Shown in pieces: positions 8,131-17,409 of a stretch of DNA of 64,000 nucleotides (positions are counted from its first letter, which is position 1; every line of letters begins with the position of its first letter). The stretch is taken from NCBI GenBank assembly GCA_002748285.1, contig PDSA01000026.1:124001-188000 (forward strand), given 5' to 3'. Below the pieces are notes generated by a model. It was not told the origin of the DNA and did no database searches. It worked only from the letters and a program-made list of their open reading frames with translations. Made by a program: the position numbers and the translations under genes. The DNA is from Rhodobacterales bacterium (GTDB taxonomy: Bacteria > Pseudomonadota > Alphaproteobacteria > Rhodobacterales > Rhodobacteraceae).

Positions 8131-9051
8131 ATGCCCTCAAACCCAACCCATCTCGGATTATTAGAATATTCTGGAGCTTCGAGCGCTGCGGTTTTTGGTC
8201 TGCAAGAAATGTTTGAGTTTACCGCCAGGCTAAATGCCCGCGATAGCTTGGCGGCGCTGAAACTCAGCATCATCCGGCCACCCTTACTGCCAGATACAAA
8301 ATTTGATGCAGTGATATTGCCACCTGCTTTTGGCAACCGGCAATATCTCGACCCACCGGCAGATCTGATACAATGGCTGCGCATGCAGGCGGAAAGCCGT
8401 TGCATTATGGCCTCAGCCTGTGCCGGCGCGTTTTACTTGGGGGCCGCCGGGTTACTGGACCAGCGCCGCGCAACCACACATTGGCACTTGGGGCAAGACT
8501 TGCAGCGCCGTTTCCCAAATGCCATGATTGATATTGACGAAATTATAATTAACCAAGCCAACTTGATAACCGCAGGCGGTATGGTGGCTTGGATTGACTT
8601 GGCACTGGAGTTGATTGACCGCTTTTGCGGCACTGCGATCATGCGCGAAGTCGGGCGGTATTTTGTCATCGACACCGGTCGGCGCGCGCAAAGCTATTAT
8701 CGGGATTTCTACCCTAATCTGGAACATGGGGACTCAAGGATAAAGCACGCGCAACTTTTGCTTGAACGCACATTTACATCCCCAATCCGTATTTCAGAAA
8801 TTGCCAAAACCGTGGCTCTGAGCGAACGCACATTCCTGCGCCGGTTCCAAACCGCAACGAGCTATACACCGCTGGCCTATGTTCAGCATTTACGGATGCA
8901 ATCGGCCAAAAGGCATCTGGAAAACACCAGAGCAGCAATCGAACAAATCGCCTATAATGTAGGCTATGAAAACACCAACGCTTTTCGCAAAGTATTCAAA
9001 CGCTATACCGGCCTGTCTCCTTCGCAATACCGCCAGCGTCTAAAGCGTTGA
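8131..9051 (+). CDS. GlxA-family transcriptional regulator (DJ-1/PfpI plus AraC HTH)
   Basis: A 306-residue regulator. The N-terminal half is a DJ-1/PfpI class I amidotransferase-like fold (VILPPAFGN; ASACAGAFYLGAAGLL, with Cys at the elbow). The C-terminal half (about 205-306) is a double AraC helix-turn-helix ending NTNAFRKVFKRYTGLSPSQY. Proteins of this design sense small metabolites and activate catabolic genes. It is divergent from the isochorismatase-like hydrolase, the most likely target. No signal or membrane segment is visible. Confidence 0.92.
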   Translation: MPSNPTHLGLLEYSGASSAAVFGLQEMFEFTARLNARDSLAALKLSIIRPPLLPDTKFDAVILPPAFGNRQYLDPPADLIQWLRMQAESRCIMASACAGAFYLGAAGLLDQRRATTHWHLGQDLQRRFPNAMIDIDEIIINQANLITAGGMVAWIDLALELIDRFCGTAIMREVGRYFVIDTGRRAQSYYRDFYPNLEHGDSRIKHAQLLLERTFTSPIRISEIAKTVALSERTFLRRFQTATSYTPLAYVQHLRMQSAKRHLENTRAAIEQIAYNVGYENTNAFRKVFKRYTGLSPSQYRQRLKR

Positions 9052-9138
9052 CAAACCCCACAACCAACGCCAAAAGGGCGCGAAACTGAACCCGCAACCG
9101 GGCGCTTGGTAGGCGCCAAAACGACGAGGAGCGCCACA

Positions 9139-11094
9139 ATGGCCCAAATCTCTGTTACCTTTCCCGATGGCAATATCCAAAGCTTTCCCGCCGGCATCAC
9201 CCCGGCTGAAATCGCTGCCGGAATCTCGAATTCTCTGCGCAAAAAGGCGATCTCGGCCACGGTGAATGGCGCGCATTGGGATCTGCAATGGCCGATCGAA
9301 ACCGATGCCAGCATCGCGATCAACACCATGAAGGACGCCGGACCGGCACTGGAGCTGATCCGCCACGATCTGGCCCATATCATGGCCCGCGCCGTGCAGG
9401 AGATCTGGCCCGATACTCAAGTGACAATCGGCCCGGTGGTCAAGGATGGCTGGTATTACGATTTTGACCGCGCCGAGCCGTTCACGCCCGAAGATCTGGG
9501 CCTGATCGAGAAAAAGATGAAAGAGATCATCAATCTGCGCGACCCGGTGCGCACCGAAATCTGGGAGCGCGAACGGGCGGTGCAATTTTATCGCGACAAT
9601 AACGAGCCCTATAAGGTCGAGCTGATCGACTCGATCCCCGGGGATGAACCGCTGCGGATGTATTGGCATGGCGATTGGCAGGATCTGTGCCGTGGCCCGC
9701 ATTTGCAGCATACCGGGCAGGTGCCGGGGGATGCGTTCAAGCTTATGTCAATCGCCGGGGCGTATTGGCGCGGCGATAGTGACCGGGCGATGCTGCAACG
9801 GATTTACGGGGTGGCGTTTCAGAACAAGAATGATCTGAAAAAGTACCTGCTGATGCTGGAAGAAGCCGCCAAACGCGACCACCGCAAGCTGGGCCGCGAG
9901 ATGGATCTGTTCCACATGCAGGAAGAGGCTCCGGGACAGATTTTCTGGCACCCCAATGGCTGGCGGATTTATACCGAGCTGCAAAACTACATGCGCCGAC
10001 GGCAAAATGAGGCCGGCTATGTCGAGGTCAACACCCCGCAGGTGGTGGATCGCAAATTGTGGGAGGCTTCGGGCCATTGGGAGAAATATCAGGAACATAT
10101 GTTCATCGTCGAAGTGGACGAAGAGCACGCCCGTGAAAAGGCGGTGAATGCGCTCAAACCGATGAACTGCCCCTGCCATGTGCAGATTTTCAATCAGGGT
10201 CTGAAATCCTATCGCGATCTGCCGTTGCGCATGGCCGAATTTGGCTCTTGCAACCGGTATGAGCCCTCTGGCGCATTGCATGGTATCATGCGGGTGCGCG
10301 GGTTTACCCAGGATGATGCGCATATTTTCTGCACCGAAAACCAGATTGAGGATGAAACCAAGAAATTCATTCATCTGCTGTCGCTGATCTATAAGGATCT
10401 GGGGTTTGAGAAATTCTCGATCAAGTTTTCCGACCGCCCCGAGATGCGGGCGGGCTCGGATGAGGTCTGGGACAAGGCCGAAAGTGCGTTGATCGCGGCC
10501 ACCAGGGCCGCCGGTTGTGATTTTGATCTGAATCCGGGCGAAGGGGCATTTTACGGGCCCAAGCTGGAATTCGTGCTGACCGATGCGATTGGCCGTGACT
10601 GGCAATGCGGCACTTTGCAGGTGGATTTCGTGCTGCCCGAGCGGCTGGATGCCACCTATATCGGCGAGGACGGGGCCAAGCACCGCCCGGTGATGCTGCA
10701 CCGCGCCATTTTGGGCAGTTTTGAGCGCTTTATCGGCATCATGATCGAAAGCTTTGCCGGCAAGCTGCCCTTCTGGCTGGCCCCGCGTCAGGTGGTTGTG
10801 GCCTCGATCGTGTCGGATGCCAATGACTATGTGCATCAGGTGGTGGCAAAATTGCGGGCTCAGGGTGTGCGGGCCGAAGCCGATATTCGCAACGAAAAGA
10901 TCAACTACAAGGTTCGCGAACACAGCTTGGCCAAGGTTCCGGCGATTTTGGCGGTCGGGATGCGCGAGGTCGAGGAAAACACCGTTTCGGTGCGCCGTCT
11001 GGGCGAAAAGCGCACCACGGTTGTTTCGGTGCAGGACGCCGTGCAAGCACTCGCTTCCGAAGCTACCCCACCGGATAGAACCGGAACGGTTTAA
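9139..11094 (+). CDS. thrS: Threonine-tRNA ligase
   Basis: A 651-residue ThrRS. The TGS domain ([20 protein letters not shown]) is followed by the editing domain, the class II catalytic core with [20 protein letters not shown] (motif 2 region), [14 protein letters not shown], the FYGPKLEF stretch, motif 3 ([19 protein letters not shown]) and the C-terminal anticodon-binding domain. The frame is open from 9106, but ATG 9139 follows GAGGAG and fits the family start. It charges tRNA-Thr in the cytoplasm. It is monocistronic; no leader attenuator was recognised. Confidence 0.98.
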   Translation: MAQISVTFPDGNIQSFPAGITPAEIAAGISNSLRKKAISATVNGAHWDLQWPIETDASIAINTMKDAGPALELIRHDLAHIMARAVQEIWPDTQVTIGPVVKDGWYYDFDRAEPFTPEDLGLIEKKMKEIINLRDPVRTEIWERERAVQFYRDNNEPYKVELIDSIPGDEPLRMYWHGDWQDLCRGPHLQHTGQVPGDAFKLMSIAGAYWRGDSDRAMLQRIYGVAFQNKNDLKKYLLMLEEAAKRDHRKLGREMDLFHMQEEAPGQIFWHPNGWRIYTELQNYMRRRQNEAGYVEVNTPQVVDRKLWEASGHWEKYQEHMFIVEVDEEHAREKAVNALKPMNCPCHVQIFNQGLKSYRDLPLRMAEFGSCNRYEPSGALHGIMRVRGFTQDDAHIFCTENQIEDETKKFIHLLSLIYKDLGFEKFSIKFSDRPEMRAGSDEVWDKAESALIAATRAAGCDFDLNPGEGAFYGPKLEFVLTDAIGRDWQCGTLQVDFVLPERLDATYIGEDGAKHRPVMLHRAILGSFERFIGIMIESFAGKLPFWLAPRQVVVASIVSDANDYVHQVVAKLRAQGVRAEADIRNEKINYKVREHSLAKVPAILAVGMREVEENTVSVRRLGEKRTTVVSVQDAVQALASEATPPDRTGTV

Positions 11095-11117
11095 GCCAAC
11101 ATTCCGACCGGACGCAT

Positions 11118-11143
11118 CCCCACGGTTTTCAGACCGTGAGGGG
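11118..11143 (+). terminator. Hairpin downstream of thrS
   Basis: CCCC-ACGGT pairs with ACCGT-GAGGGG around a TTTCAG loop, 23 nt after the thrS stop. There is no T-run, so it may stabilise the 3' end or be a weak terminator. The rest of the 11095-11465 gap holds no gene I can support; short frames on both strands there look non-coding. Confidence 0.4.
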
Positions 11144-11465
11144 CACAGCTGTTGCAGTGACGCTTGCGGCGTGGTCCTTTGTTGCACACAGATGCTTGGC
11201 AGGATCTCGGGCCAAAGCCCGCCCCTGCCCGCCATATCTGTCGGCAAACGCCCCCGGGGCGGCGGCCAAAGTGCCTTGGGCGTGGTTGGTTGAGGCAAGC
11301 ACATACCCCATTGGGGGACGAAACAGCTCTGCCAAACCCTCCACCCCCGGCAAAGCCTCGTGGGGTGGGGCAAGAGACACTTTGTAAATTGCAGTAACAA
11401 CCAGAACATAGCGCGAACTTAGGCCCGGAACATTAAAACCGCGTAAACAAAGCCGTAAAAACCAG

Positions 11466-12146
11466 CTAAAAAGGCAGCCTCATCCGGCGTTGGATTTTCC
11501 AGCCATCGGCATCGGGGCGCACCAGCACATTCAGGATGCGTTTCCATTCTTCGGGCATGGCCCCTGCATCGGCAATCACCGCCTCAACAACCATCGTATC
11601 TTGATCAAGACGCCCCGTGAGCGTCCCGCGCACCGTCACCACATCCCCCGTGATCTGAAACGGCGCACGCCATTTGCCCTGCGGATCGCTGATCAGTTGC
11701 ATACTGCCCTGCCCCAGTGCTTGCCCGTTCACACCCGCCCCCAGCCAGGACAGATCCGCCCGGATGCCCCGCAATTTCGGCGCGATATAATCATATTCCG
11801 CCGAGAGCGCATCTATCACCCCGACCCGATAACGCGGGGGCACGCGCAAATCCGCATCAAACGTCAGCCCAGCCCCCAGCAGTTTCAGATCCCACTGCGC
11901 CCCTTTCATCCCCAGCCCGGCAAATTGCCATTGCAGCCGGGACGGGGCGGGCCAAGTCGCTGATCCCGCAAGAGTGGCCGCACCGTAAGACAGGCTGGCC
12001 TGATCCTGAACCGCTGCGCTCCAGTCAGGCAGGGCAAGCCCGGGAAGTTGGCGCAGATGTGTCATCCGGGCCTGAGTGAGTAGCGCAATTGCTCCGCCCA
12101 AAGCGATAAAGATCAGCACCAAAAGCAGTTTGATCAAGGCCTTCAC
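11466..12146 (-). CDS. gspN: Type II secretion system protein N
   Basis: A 226-residue GspN-like protein: a short cytoplasmic start, one membrane anchor (about residues 5-25, LIKLLLVLIFIALGGAIALL), then a beta-rich periplasmic domain. The GTG start overlaps the gspM stop (GTGA), so translation is coupled. GspN is an accessory, poorly understood part of the inner-membrane platform. It is the last gene of the minus-strand gsp run. Family assignment rests on position and architecture more than on strong motifs. Confidence 0.8.
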   Translation of the reverse strand: MKALIKLLLVLIFIALGGAIALLTQARMTHLRQLPGLALPDWSAAVQDQASLSYGAATLAGSATWPAPSRLQWQFAGLGMKGAQWDLKLLGAGLTFDADLRVPPRYRVGVIDALSAEYDYIAPKLRGIRADLSWLGAGVNGQALGQGSMQLISDPQGKWRAPFQITGDVVTVRGTLTGRLDQDTMVVEAVIADAGAMPEEWKRILNVLVRPDADGWKIQRRMRLPF

Positions 12147-12640
12147 TGCGGCACTCCCAGATTGAAGGTGGCTGAAACGCGATCCGGGCCATCGCCGCGT
12201 TCAAAGGAAAAAGAGCTGATCTCGTAACCCCAGCCGGGCATGACGCCGCCCAGCCATTTGGTCAGCGCGGTAAAGCGCACGGTTTCAAAGCTGAGGAAAA
12301 TATCCCCCCGGCTACTGTTGGACAGCTCTTGCACCTCATCGCGCAAACCGGCGCTTTGCAGGCTGGCCTCGATGCCGCTGATGCCGATCGGAGCCGTCGC
12401 GGATGTGCCCGGATCCGGGCGTTGCGCCGTTTTCTGATAGGTCCGGGCCTGCTCGGCCACCCATTGCTCCAGATTGCGAGATTCGGTCAGGTTTTGCCGC
12501 GCCAGCATCCGTTTGTCATGCAGCGGCAACAGCATGACATAAACCGCCAGCACCGGTGGCACGATCAGCGCCAGCAGCGCCAGCAACAACCGCTCGCGCG
12601 GGGTTTGGTTCAGCAGCCATTGTAACATTGCGTTTCCCAT
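12143..12640 (-). CDS. gspM: Type II secretion system protein M
   Basis: A 165-residue GspM: N-terminal PRERLLLALLALIVPPVLAVY membrane segment (about residues 13-36) and a periplasmic ferredoxin-like domain. GGAGGGG lies 6 nt before the ATG. GspM partners GspL in the inner-membrane assembly platform. It lies 13 nt downstream of gspL and overlaps gspN. Confidence 0.85.
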   Translation of the reverse strand: MGNAMLQWLLNQTPRERLLLALLALIVPPVLAVYVMLLPLHDKRMLARQNLTESRNLEQWVAEQARTYQKTAQRPDPGTSATAPIGISGIEASLQSAGLRDEVQELSNSSRGDIFLSFETVRFTALTKWLGGVMPGWGYEISSFSFERGDGPDRVSATFNLGVPQ

Positions 12641-12653
12641 GTCTGGCCCCCTC

Positions 12654-13823
12654 CTAACCGTTGCCGGTCAAGGACAATGTGGCCTCGACCCCGCCATTTT
12701 CGCGGGTATTGGACTGCACCAGCGTCACAGTCAGCCCCCCCTGACGCAGCGCCGCCACCAGCTGATCCAGCCCGGCGAAATCCGTCAGCTGCACATCCAG
12801 CAACAGACCGGTGTTTTCCCGATGCGCCACCCGGGCCAGCACAGCGCCCTGTTTCAGAGCCACCGCAGCGGCCTGCCGGAAAGCGTCGAGCGGGTCGAAC
12901 ACCGCCTGTTGCGATTGCTGCGCCTGTTGTTGCGCCATCAGCCGGCCGACCTGGCTGCGGATGTCCAGAATCGGGCCGGTCGGAATGAAGTGCTGGCGCA
13001 CGATCTGGTTGGCATTGAGGCGATGCTGGTTGCTCTGAGCCTGTAGCCGGTTGATGTCGATCAGCAGGCTGGCGCTCCAGAAACACACGCCCAGAGCCGC
13101 CAGAGCCGCCACCCATTTCCAAGGCCGCAGATTCTGCCGCAGATCGGCCAGCGCGGCATAGGGATCGCGTGACAGATCCAGCGCAAGCTCGTTATGGGCA
13201 AACCGCTGTGGTGAGTCGATGCCATGCGCGGCCAAAGTGCTTTGATCCTCAATCAACGGGATGTCGTGCTGGTTCAGCAGCGTTTGCATCGCGTCGGGAG
13301 GGCTTCCTTCCAGCCACAGCGCCGCTTTGGGCGGCGCGCTTGCCAGCGCCCGGTCCAGCATCGGTGCGGCCAAAGCGGCCTCGCAGGCAAATCCATCTTC
13401 CGGCCCCAGACGGGCGATGATCCGGCCCTGATCCTGACGCATCACCCACAGCGCGGGCGCAGCGGGCAGGGCCAGATAATCGGGCAGAACCGCAGTGATA
13501 TTGTCGGGCTGGCCCAGCTCTTGCCAGCGCTGATAAAGCGCCTGATCGGCCACCAGCATTTTATCCCAACCCGAGCGCTTGCCCGCACCCAGAAACGGGC
13601 GAAGCTCGATCGTCTTTTCCGCCGTGCCCAGCTGGCTGAGCAACTGCCCCCGCGCCACCCGATCCCGGTTGACCCCCTTGATCCCCTTGGGCAAATCCAC
13701 CGACAGCAGCGGTGCATCCTCGCCATGGATCAGCGCAATACAGCCCCCCGCCGGGGCCGGTTGGCCACTATCGACCTGCCACAGTGGCAGCGCTGCACGA
13801 TTTTTGCCGGTTTTCCGGTTCAT
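12654..13823 (-). CDS. gspL: Type II secretion system protein L
   Basis: A 389-residue GspL: an actin-like cytoplasmic domain (residues 1-about 235), a single transmembrane helix (WVAALAALGVCFWSASLLI, about 240-258), and a periplasmic ferredoxin-like domain that ends the protein. In the known system GspL docks the GspE ATPase. The ATG overlaps the gspK stop (ATGA). No gspE is present in this window. Confidence 0.88.
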   Translation of the reverse strand: MNRKTGKNRAALPLWQVDSGQPAPAGGCIALIHGEDAPLLSVDLPKGIKGVNRDRVARGQLLSQLGTAEKTIELRPFLGAGKRSGWDKMLVADQALYQRWQELGQPDNITAVLPDYLALPAAPALWVMRQDQGRIIARLGPEDGFACEAALAAPMLDRALASAPPKAALWLEGSPPDAMQTLLNQHDIPLIEDQSTLAAHGIDSPQRFAHNELALDLSRDPYAALADLRQNLRPWKWVAALAALGVCFWSASLLIDINRLQAQSNQHRLNANQIVRQHFIPTGPILDIRSQVGRLMAQQQAQQSQQAVFDPLDAFRQAAAVALKQGAVLARVAHRENTGLLLDVQLTDFAGLDQLVAALRQGGLTVTLVQSNTRENGGVEATLSLTGNG

Positions 13824-14734
13824 TGGTTCTCCTGAATGCTGACATGGCCATCCTGATCCGAACGATGCACAATCAGGCGGCGCGACAGCTTTATCCGGCC
13901 CAGACTAGCGGTAAACATCGCCTGAAACCAGTTGCTGTTTACACTGAATCGCCCCGTTGTCGCCCCCTGAAAAACATCCCGGTGAATAAGCCGCCGGGCC
14001 TGATCGGCAAAATCACCGACGGATTGAAACGGCTCTTGTGCGCGCGCCTCCGTCAGGCGGCTCAGCGCGGTGGGGTTGGCGGCAGGCAGAAAGGCCTCGA
14101 GCAACTCGACCGGAGCGGTGTTGACATTGAGCTGGCTGTTCGCCGGCAGGCTGGCGACAAATGGCGCGAGGCGGCGGAAATGGCCCGGAGTCATCCCGTA
14201 AACCAGCCGCAATTCGTCAATGCTGTAGAGGCGGCCCTTGGGCGGCTGCATGGCGATGGCGCGGTTGGTGTAAAGCGACGGATTGGCCGGGCCGGTTTCC
14301 GAGACATATTCGGCAATCGCACTGGCCAGAACTGGGGGCAGCTCAAGCCTGCGCAACAGCCGTTCCAGCACCTGTGTCATGTCGGGGGCGCCCCGGTCGG
14401 TCAGCCAGTTGATGTTAAAGCGCCCTTGCAGATCGTGCAGGCTGCCCTCGACCAGCCCCCGGTCAATCGGCAGGGCATATTCCGGTTTCGCCCAGATTTC
14501 GCCCAGATGGTCGAGCTTATCGGTGTCTTTCCAATCCTTTTCCAAAATCATCGGCACCAGATGCGCCACCGAATCCAGATAGAGCGTGGCCTGCGCCACC
14601 TCTTGCAGGTTTTGCAAACGCCCGCGGCTGCGCTCGGCCAGAAACATCAGCGCCGTTGCCACCGCCGAAATCGCCGCCAGCATCACCAAAGCGTTGATCA
14701 ACGCCACGCCGCGATCTGTGCCGCCCCGCCGCAT
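13820..14734 (-). CDS. gspK: Type II secretion minor pseudopilin K
   Basis: A 304-residue GspK. The leader ends TDRG before VALINALVMLAAISAVATAL, the prepilin helix, and as usual for GspK it lacks Glu at +5. The large globular domain contains LQGRFNINWL and SQLNVNTAPVELLEAFL, typical of this family. The frame is open upstream to 14839 inside gspJ, but ATG 14734 (MRRGGTDRG) is one base beyond the gspJ stop and gives a normal leader. GspK caps the pseudopilus tip with GspI and GspJ. Confidence 0.93.
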   Translation of the reverse strand: MRRGGTDRGVALINALVMLAAISAVATALMFLAERSRGRLQNLQEVAQATLYLDSVAHLVPMILEKDWKDTDKLDHLGEIWAKPEYALPIDRGLVEGSLHDLQGRFNINWLTDRGAPDMTQVLERLLRRLELPPVLASAIAEYVSETGPANPSLYTNRAIAMQPPKGRLYSIDELRLVYGMTPGHFRRLAPFVASLPANSQLNVNTAPVELLEAFLPAANPTALSRLTEARAQEPFQSVGDFADQARRLIHRDVFQGATTGRFSVNSNWFQAMFTASLGRIKLSRRLIVHRSDQDGHVSIQENQ

Positions 14735-14735
14735 C

Positions 14736-15365
14736 TTAATACCCCACCACAAGGCGCAGCGGGCCGAATTGGGCCGTTTCCAGCTGCACCTCAACCGCCG
14801 CGGGCAGCCTTGTGCCGGGGTGCTCCTGCGTGGTGCCATAGCCGCTGATCCAGCCGGTTTCGCCCTCCACCAAAGCGCGCATTTTCAGATCGGTCACACC
14901 TTGCAGCATCACCACCCTGGGTGAACGCGCCTGATCGTTTTGCGGGGTCAGCACCGGCCAGACCTGCCGGCTGAGCTGCCCGGTTTTGTCATCGAGCTGC
15001 CAGATCACCCGCGACAGCCCGGCCAGCTGCTGATCGGGCAAAACCGGCTGTCCGCCCACCGAAAACGCGATCTGCTTGCCGATGCGGGCCTTGGGGCCGC
15101 TGGTCAGATCCATGAACGCGCCCTGAGGCGGCCCCGAAGGCGGCACGAACCCTCTGGCAACCGCTGCCTTCAGATCGGCCCGCAACAGGCTGAGCGTTTT
15201 GGTCAAATCCGCGTTTTGTTCGGCGATGTCCTGCAACCGATCCCGGCTGCGCAACGCGCCCGACAGCGATTGCAGCCCCATCACCGCCACCATGGAAAAG
15301 ATCGCCAGAACCACCACCAGCTCGATCAGGGTGACGCCTGTGTCGGATCGGGCGGGGCTGTTCAT
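14736..15365 (-). CDS. gspJ: Type II secretion minor pseudopilin J
   Basis: A 209-residue GspJ. A short leader SPARSDTG is followed by the cleavage site and VTLIELVVVLAIFSMVAVMG. Glu at +5 is present. The rest is the globular GspJ domain with an alternation of beta strands. It overlaps gspI by 4 nt (ATGA-type). It forms part of the pseudopilus tip complex. Confidence 0.92.
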   Translation of the reverse strand: MNSPARSDTGVTLIELVVVLAIFSMVAVMGLQSLSGALRSRDRLQDIAEQNADLTKTLSLLRADLKAAVARGFVPPSGPPQGAFMDLTSGPKARIGKQIAFSVGGQPVLPDQQLAGLSRVIWQLDDKTGQLSRQVWPVLTPQNDQARSPRVVMLQGVTDLKMRALVEGETGWISGYGTTQEHPGTRLPAAVEVQLETAQFGPLRLVVGY

Positions 15366-15751
15366 TGTGCCTCCGCAAGCGGCTCGGCGGTGACATAGGT
15401 CACCAGAAACGCGCCGGGCTGGCCGGGGCTGTGGACCTTGATGCCGATCTCGATCAGGCCGATGGCGGTGCGGGCTTCGCTGCTGTCCACCTGCCAGTCA
15501 TAGGGGCCATATGTCACCTGTTTGGGCAGGGATCTGCCGTTTTTCGCCCCGGTGAGGCGCAACATCTCTGCCCGGTTCTGCGCCACCTGATAGGCAAACA
15601 ACCGCGCGGTTTCGCCGCCGATATTGCGCTGCGCATGGTCAATCACCCGAAAGGCCGACACCGTGCCGATCGACAGCACCAAAATGGCAATCACCAGTTC
15701 CAGCAGCGTGATGCCCCGATCCGTGCTCTTATCTGTCACGCTGGCCGACAT
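15362..15751 (-). CDS. gspI: Type II secretion minor pseudopilin I
   Basis: A 129-residue GspI. Leader STDRG then ITLLELVIAILVLSIGTVSA with Glu at +5. The frame extends to 15781, but ATG 15751 is chosen since GGGAGGGG lies 7 nt upstream; this start overlaps gspH by 16 nt. It initiates the pseudopilus tip. Confidence 0.92.
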   Translation of the reverse strand: MSASVTDKSTDRGITLLELVIAILVLSIGTVSAFRVIDHAQRNIGGETARLFAYQVAQNRAEMLRLTGAKNGRSLPKQVTYGPYDWQVDSSEARTAIGLIEIGIKVHSPGQPGAFLVTYVTAEPLAEAQ

Positions 15752-16206
15752 TGCAGCCCCTCCCAGCCATTTGTCCGGCAAATGATCGTGTTTTGCTCTG
15801 AAACAAAGGCCAATTCAAAGGCGGTGGACTGACCATTGGCCAGCAGAACCACATTGGGGAGGGGCTCGGCCCGGCGCGGGGGCGGCGGCGTGGTTTTCAG
15901 GCGGGCTTCGGATTGAAACCGGGCGCTGTGGCCGGTGGGCTGCCAAAGGATGCCGTCCTGATCTGGCTGTAATTGCTGCCAGCCTTGTTCGGAAATCAGC
16001 AACCCGACCGGACGCCGCGCCAAAATCGCGGTTTCCTGCAGGCTGTCAAACAGCTGGCTGAACTTGGCCGCATCCCCGGCCGAGCGCTCGCCCGTGCGGC
16101 CCAGGCTAAACGTCACGCTGATCGACAGCACCGCCATGATGGCGACCACCACCATCAGCTCGATCAGGGAAAAGCCGGATTGGGGATGCCCTATTTCAGC
16201 GTCCAT
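15736..16206 (-). CDS. gspH: Type II secretion minor pseudopilin H
   Basis: A 156-residue GspH. The leader ends HPQSG before FSLIELMVVVAIMAVLSISV; Glu at +5 is present. The globular domain has the GspH/FimT-like pattern (EQGWQQLQPDQDG, then VVLLANGQSTAFELAFV). It overlaps gspG by 16 nt and gspI by 16 nt. Confidence 0.9.
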   Translation of the reverse strand: MDAEIGHPQSGFSLIELMVVVAIMAVLSISVTFSLGRTGERSAGDAAKFSQLFDSLQETAILARRPVGLLISEQGWQQLQPDQDGILWQPTGHSARFQSEARLKTTPPPPRRAEPLPNVVLLANGQSTAFELAFVSEQNTIICRTNGWEGLQCRPA

Positions 16207-16670
16207 GTGCCAATATCCGCATTGGGCCCGTCACCGCCAGACACCCCATCCGCCCCGAGCGTAAAGATGTCATAGCTGCCATGCAGGCCGGGCTGCAAAT
16301 AGAGGTACTCATTGCCCCAAGGATCCTGCGGCAGCCGGTCGATATAGCCATTGCTGGCCCAGTTTTTCGGCAGCGGATCGCTGGTGGGGGCGCTGACCAG
16401 CGCTTGCAGACCCTGTTCGGTGGTGGGATAGACGAAATTATCCAGCCGGTAGAGCTTGATCGCGCTGTTGAGCACCGCCAGATCCGATTGCACCCGGGCA
16501 ATGCGGGCCTGATCGGGCCGGTCGATCACCCGCGGCACCACCACCAGCGCCAGAATGGACAGAATCACCACCACGACCATCAGCTCAAGCAGGGAAAACC
16601 CCTGATCGGCAGGGTCTTTGGCGGCTGCTTTGGCAGGGGCGGCAGGGGTTTGGGAAAGGGATAAATGCAT
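16191..16670 (-). CDS. gspG: Type II secretion major pseudopilin G
   Basis: A 159-residue GspG. After a long, Ala-rich leader ending DPADQG comes FSLLELMVVVVILSILALVV with Glu at +5. The C-terminal domain has the calcium-site pattern DPWGNEYLYLQPG and GADGVSGGDGPNADIG. The start is uncertain: ATG 16670 is used because upstream starts would run into the divergent rhombosortase gene. The leader, 20-odd residues, is longer than the usual 6-10. This is the main pilus subunit, processed by GspO encoded 0.7 kb away. Confidence 0.92.
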   Translation of the reverse strand: MHLSLSQTPAAPAKAAAKDPADQGFSLLELMVVVVILSILALVVVPRVIDRPDQARIARVQSDLAVLNSAIKLYRLDNFVYPTTEQGLQALVSAPTSDPLPKNWASNGYIDRLPQDPWGNEYLYLQPGLHGSYDIFTLGADGVSGGDGPNADIGTWTLK

Positions 16671-16704
16671 GGTCAAAACAATCTGAAAGGGATACATTGA
16701 ATCC

Positions 16705-17409
16705 ATGCCACGATATTGCATAAGCAAACAAAATTCAATCACCGTGCGGATGGTGATCAGTGTTATTGTGCTGGGCGGCGCGATCTGGCTGGCCGAACTC
16801 GGCGGACCGGCGCGTCAACAGGCGTGGTTGCTGGAAACCGGAGCCGTGCAGCACGGGCAGTGGTGGCGGCTGCTCAGCGCCCATCTGGTGCATCTGAACC
16901 GAGCGCATTGCCAGATGAACCTGCTGGGGCTGCTCAGTGTGATGTTCATCCTGTGGCCGGTTTTGACGGCGGGGCAGCTGCTGTGGGCGGTGAGTGTCTC
17001 GGGCCTGACGATCGGGCTGCTCTGGGTGCTGCTGCAACCGCCGGGGCCGACTTATGTCGGGTTTTCCGGGGTCATCCATGGGGTGCTGCTCTATGGCGGG
17101 CTGCTGATGATCCAGCGCGGGCCGGGCTGGTTTGGCGGGCTGATCGTCGCCGGGATTACCGCCAAGCTGAGCTATGAAATCCTGTTCGGCCCGCTGCCCG
17201 GGGTCGAACACAGCATTGGCGGGCGGGTCAGCATGATTTCCCATTGTTTCGGAGCCCTTGGCGGCGCGTTGGCCGCTGTAATCGCCGGTATCGCCCGGCC
17301 CTGGTGCTGGCTGGCGCTGGGGCTCTGCGCCCTGGCGATCCTGCCCAATCTGGCGTTTGAAAAGAGCCTCCGGCACCCCGAACAGGTCAGCGGCCATGCC
17401 ACAGATTAG
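16705..17409 (+). CDS. rrtA: Rhombosortase (rhomboid-family intramembrane protease)
   Basis: A 234-residue multi-pass membrane protein. It shows the rhomboid layout: GQWWRLLSAHLVHLNRAHCQMNLLGL (His60, Asn72), catalytic Ser121 in VGFSGVIHG and catalytic His180 in SHCFGALGG. The short form without extra domains and the GFSGVIHG/H-xxGALGG pattern fit rhombosortase, which cleaves GlyGly-CTERM C-terminal tails of type II secretion substrates. It is divergent from gspG and overlaps gspO by 14 nt, supporting that role. ATG 16750 is an alternative start. Confidence 0.75.
   Translation: MPRYCISKQNSITVRMVISVIVLGGAIWLAELGGPARQQAWLLETGAVQHGQWWRLLSAHLVHLNRAHCQMNLLGLLSVMFILWPVLTAGQLLWAVSVSGLTIGLLWVLLQPPGPTYVGFSGVIHGVLLYGGLLMIQRGPGWFGGLIVAGITAKLSYEILFGPLPGVEHSIGGRVSMISHCFGALGGALAAVIAGIARPWCWLALGLCALAILPNLAFEKSLRHPEQVSGHATD

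Noticed and set aside
11129..11380. Small minus-strand ORF of 83 codons after thrS
   Set aside because: No ribosome-binding site, no domain, and a plus-strand frame of equal quality exists; treated as non-coding.
9748..11409. A 553-codon minus-strand open frame opposite thrS
   Set aside because: It mirrors thrS codon structure, has no recognisable domain, and is a GC-driven antisense shadow.
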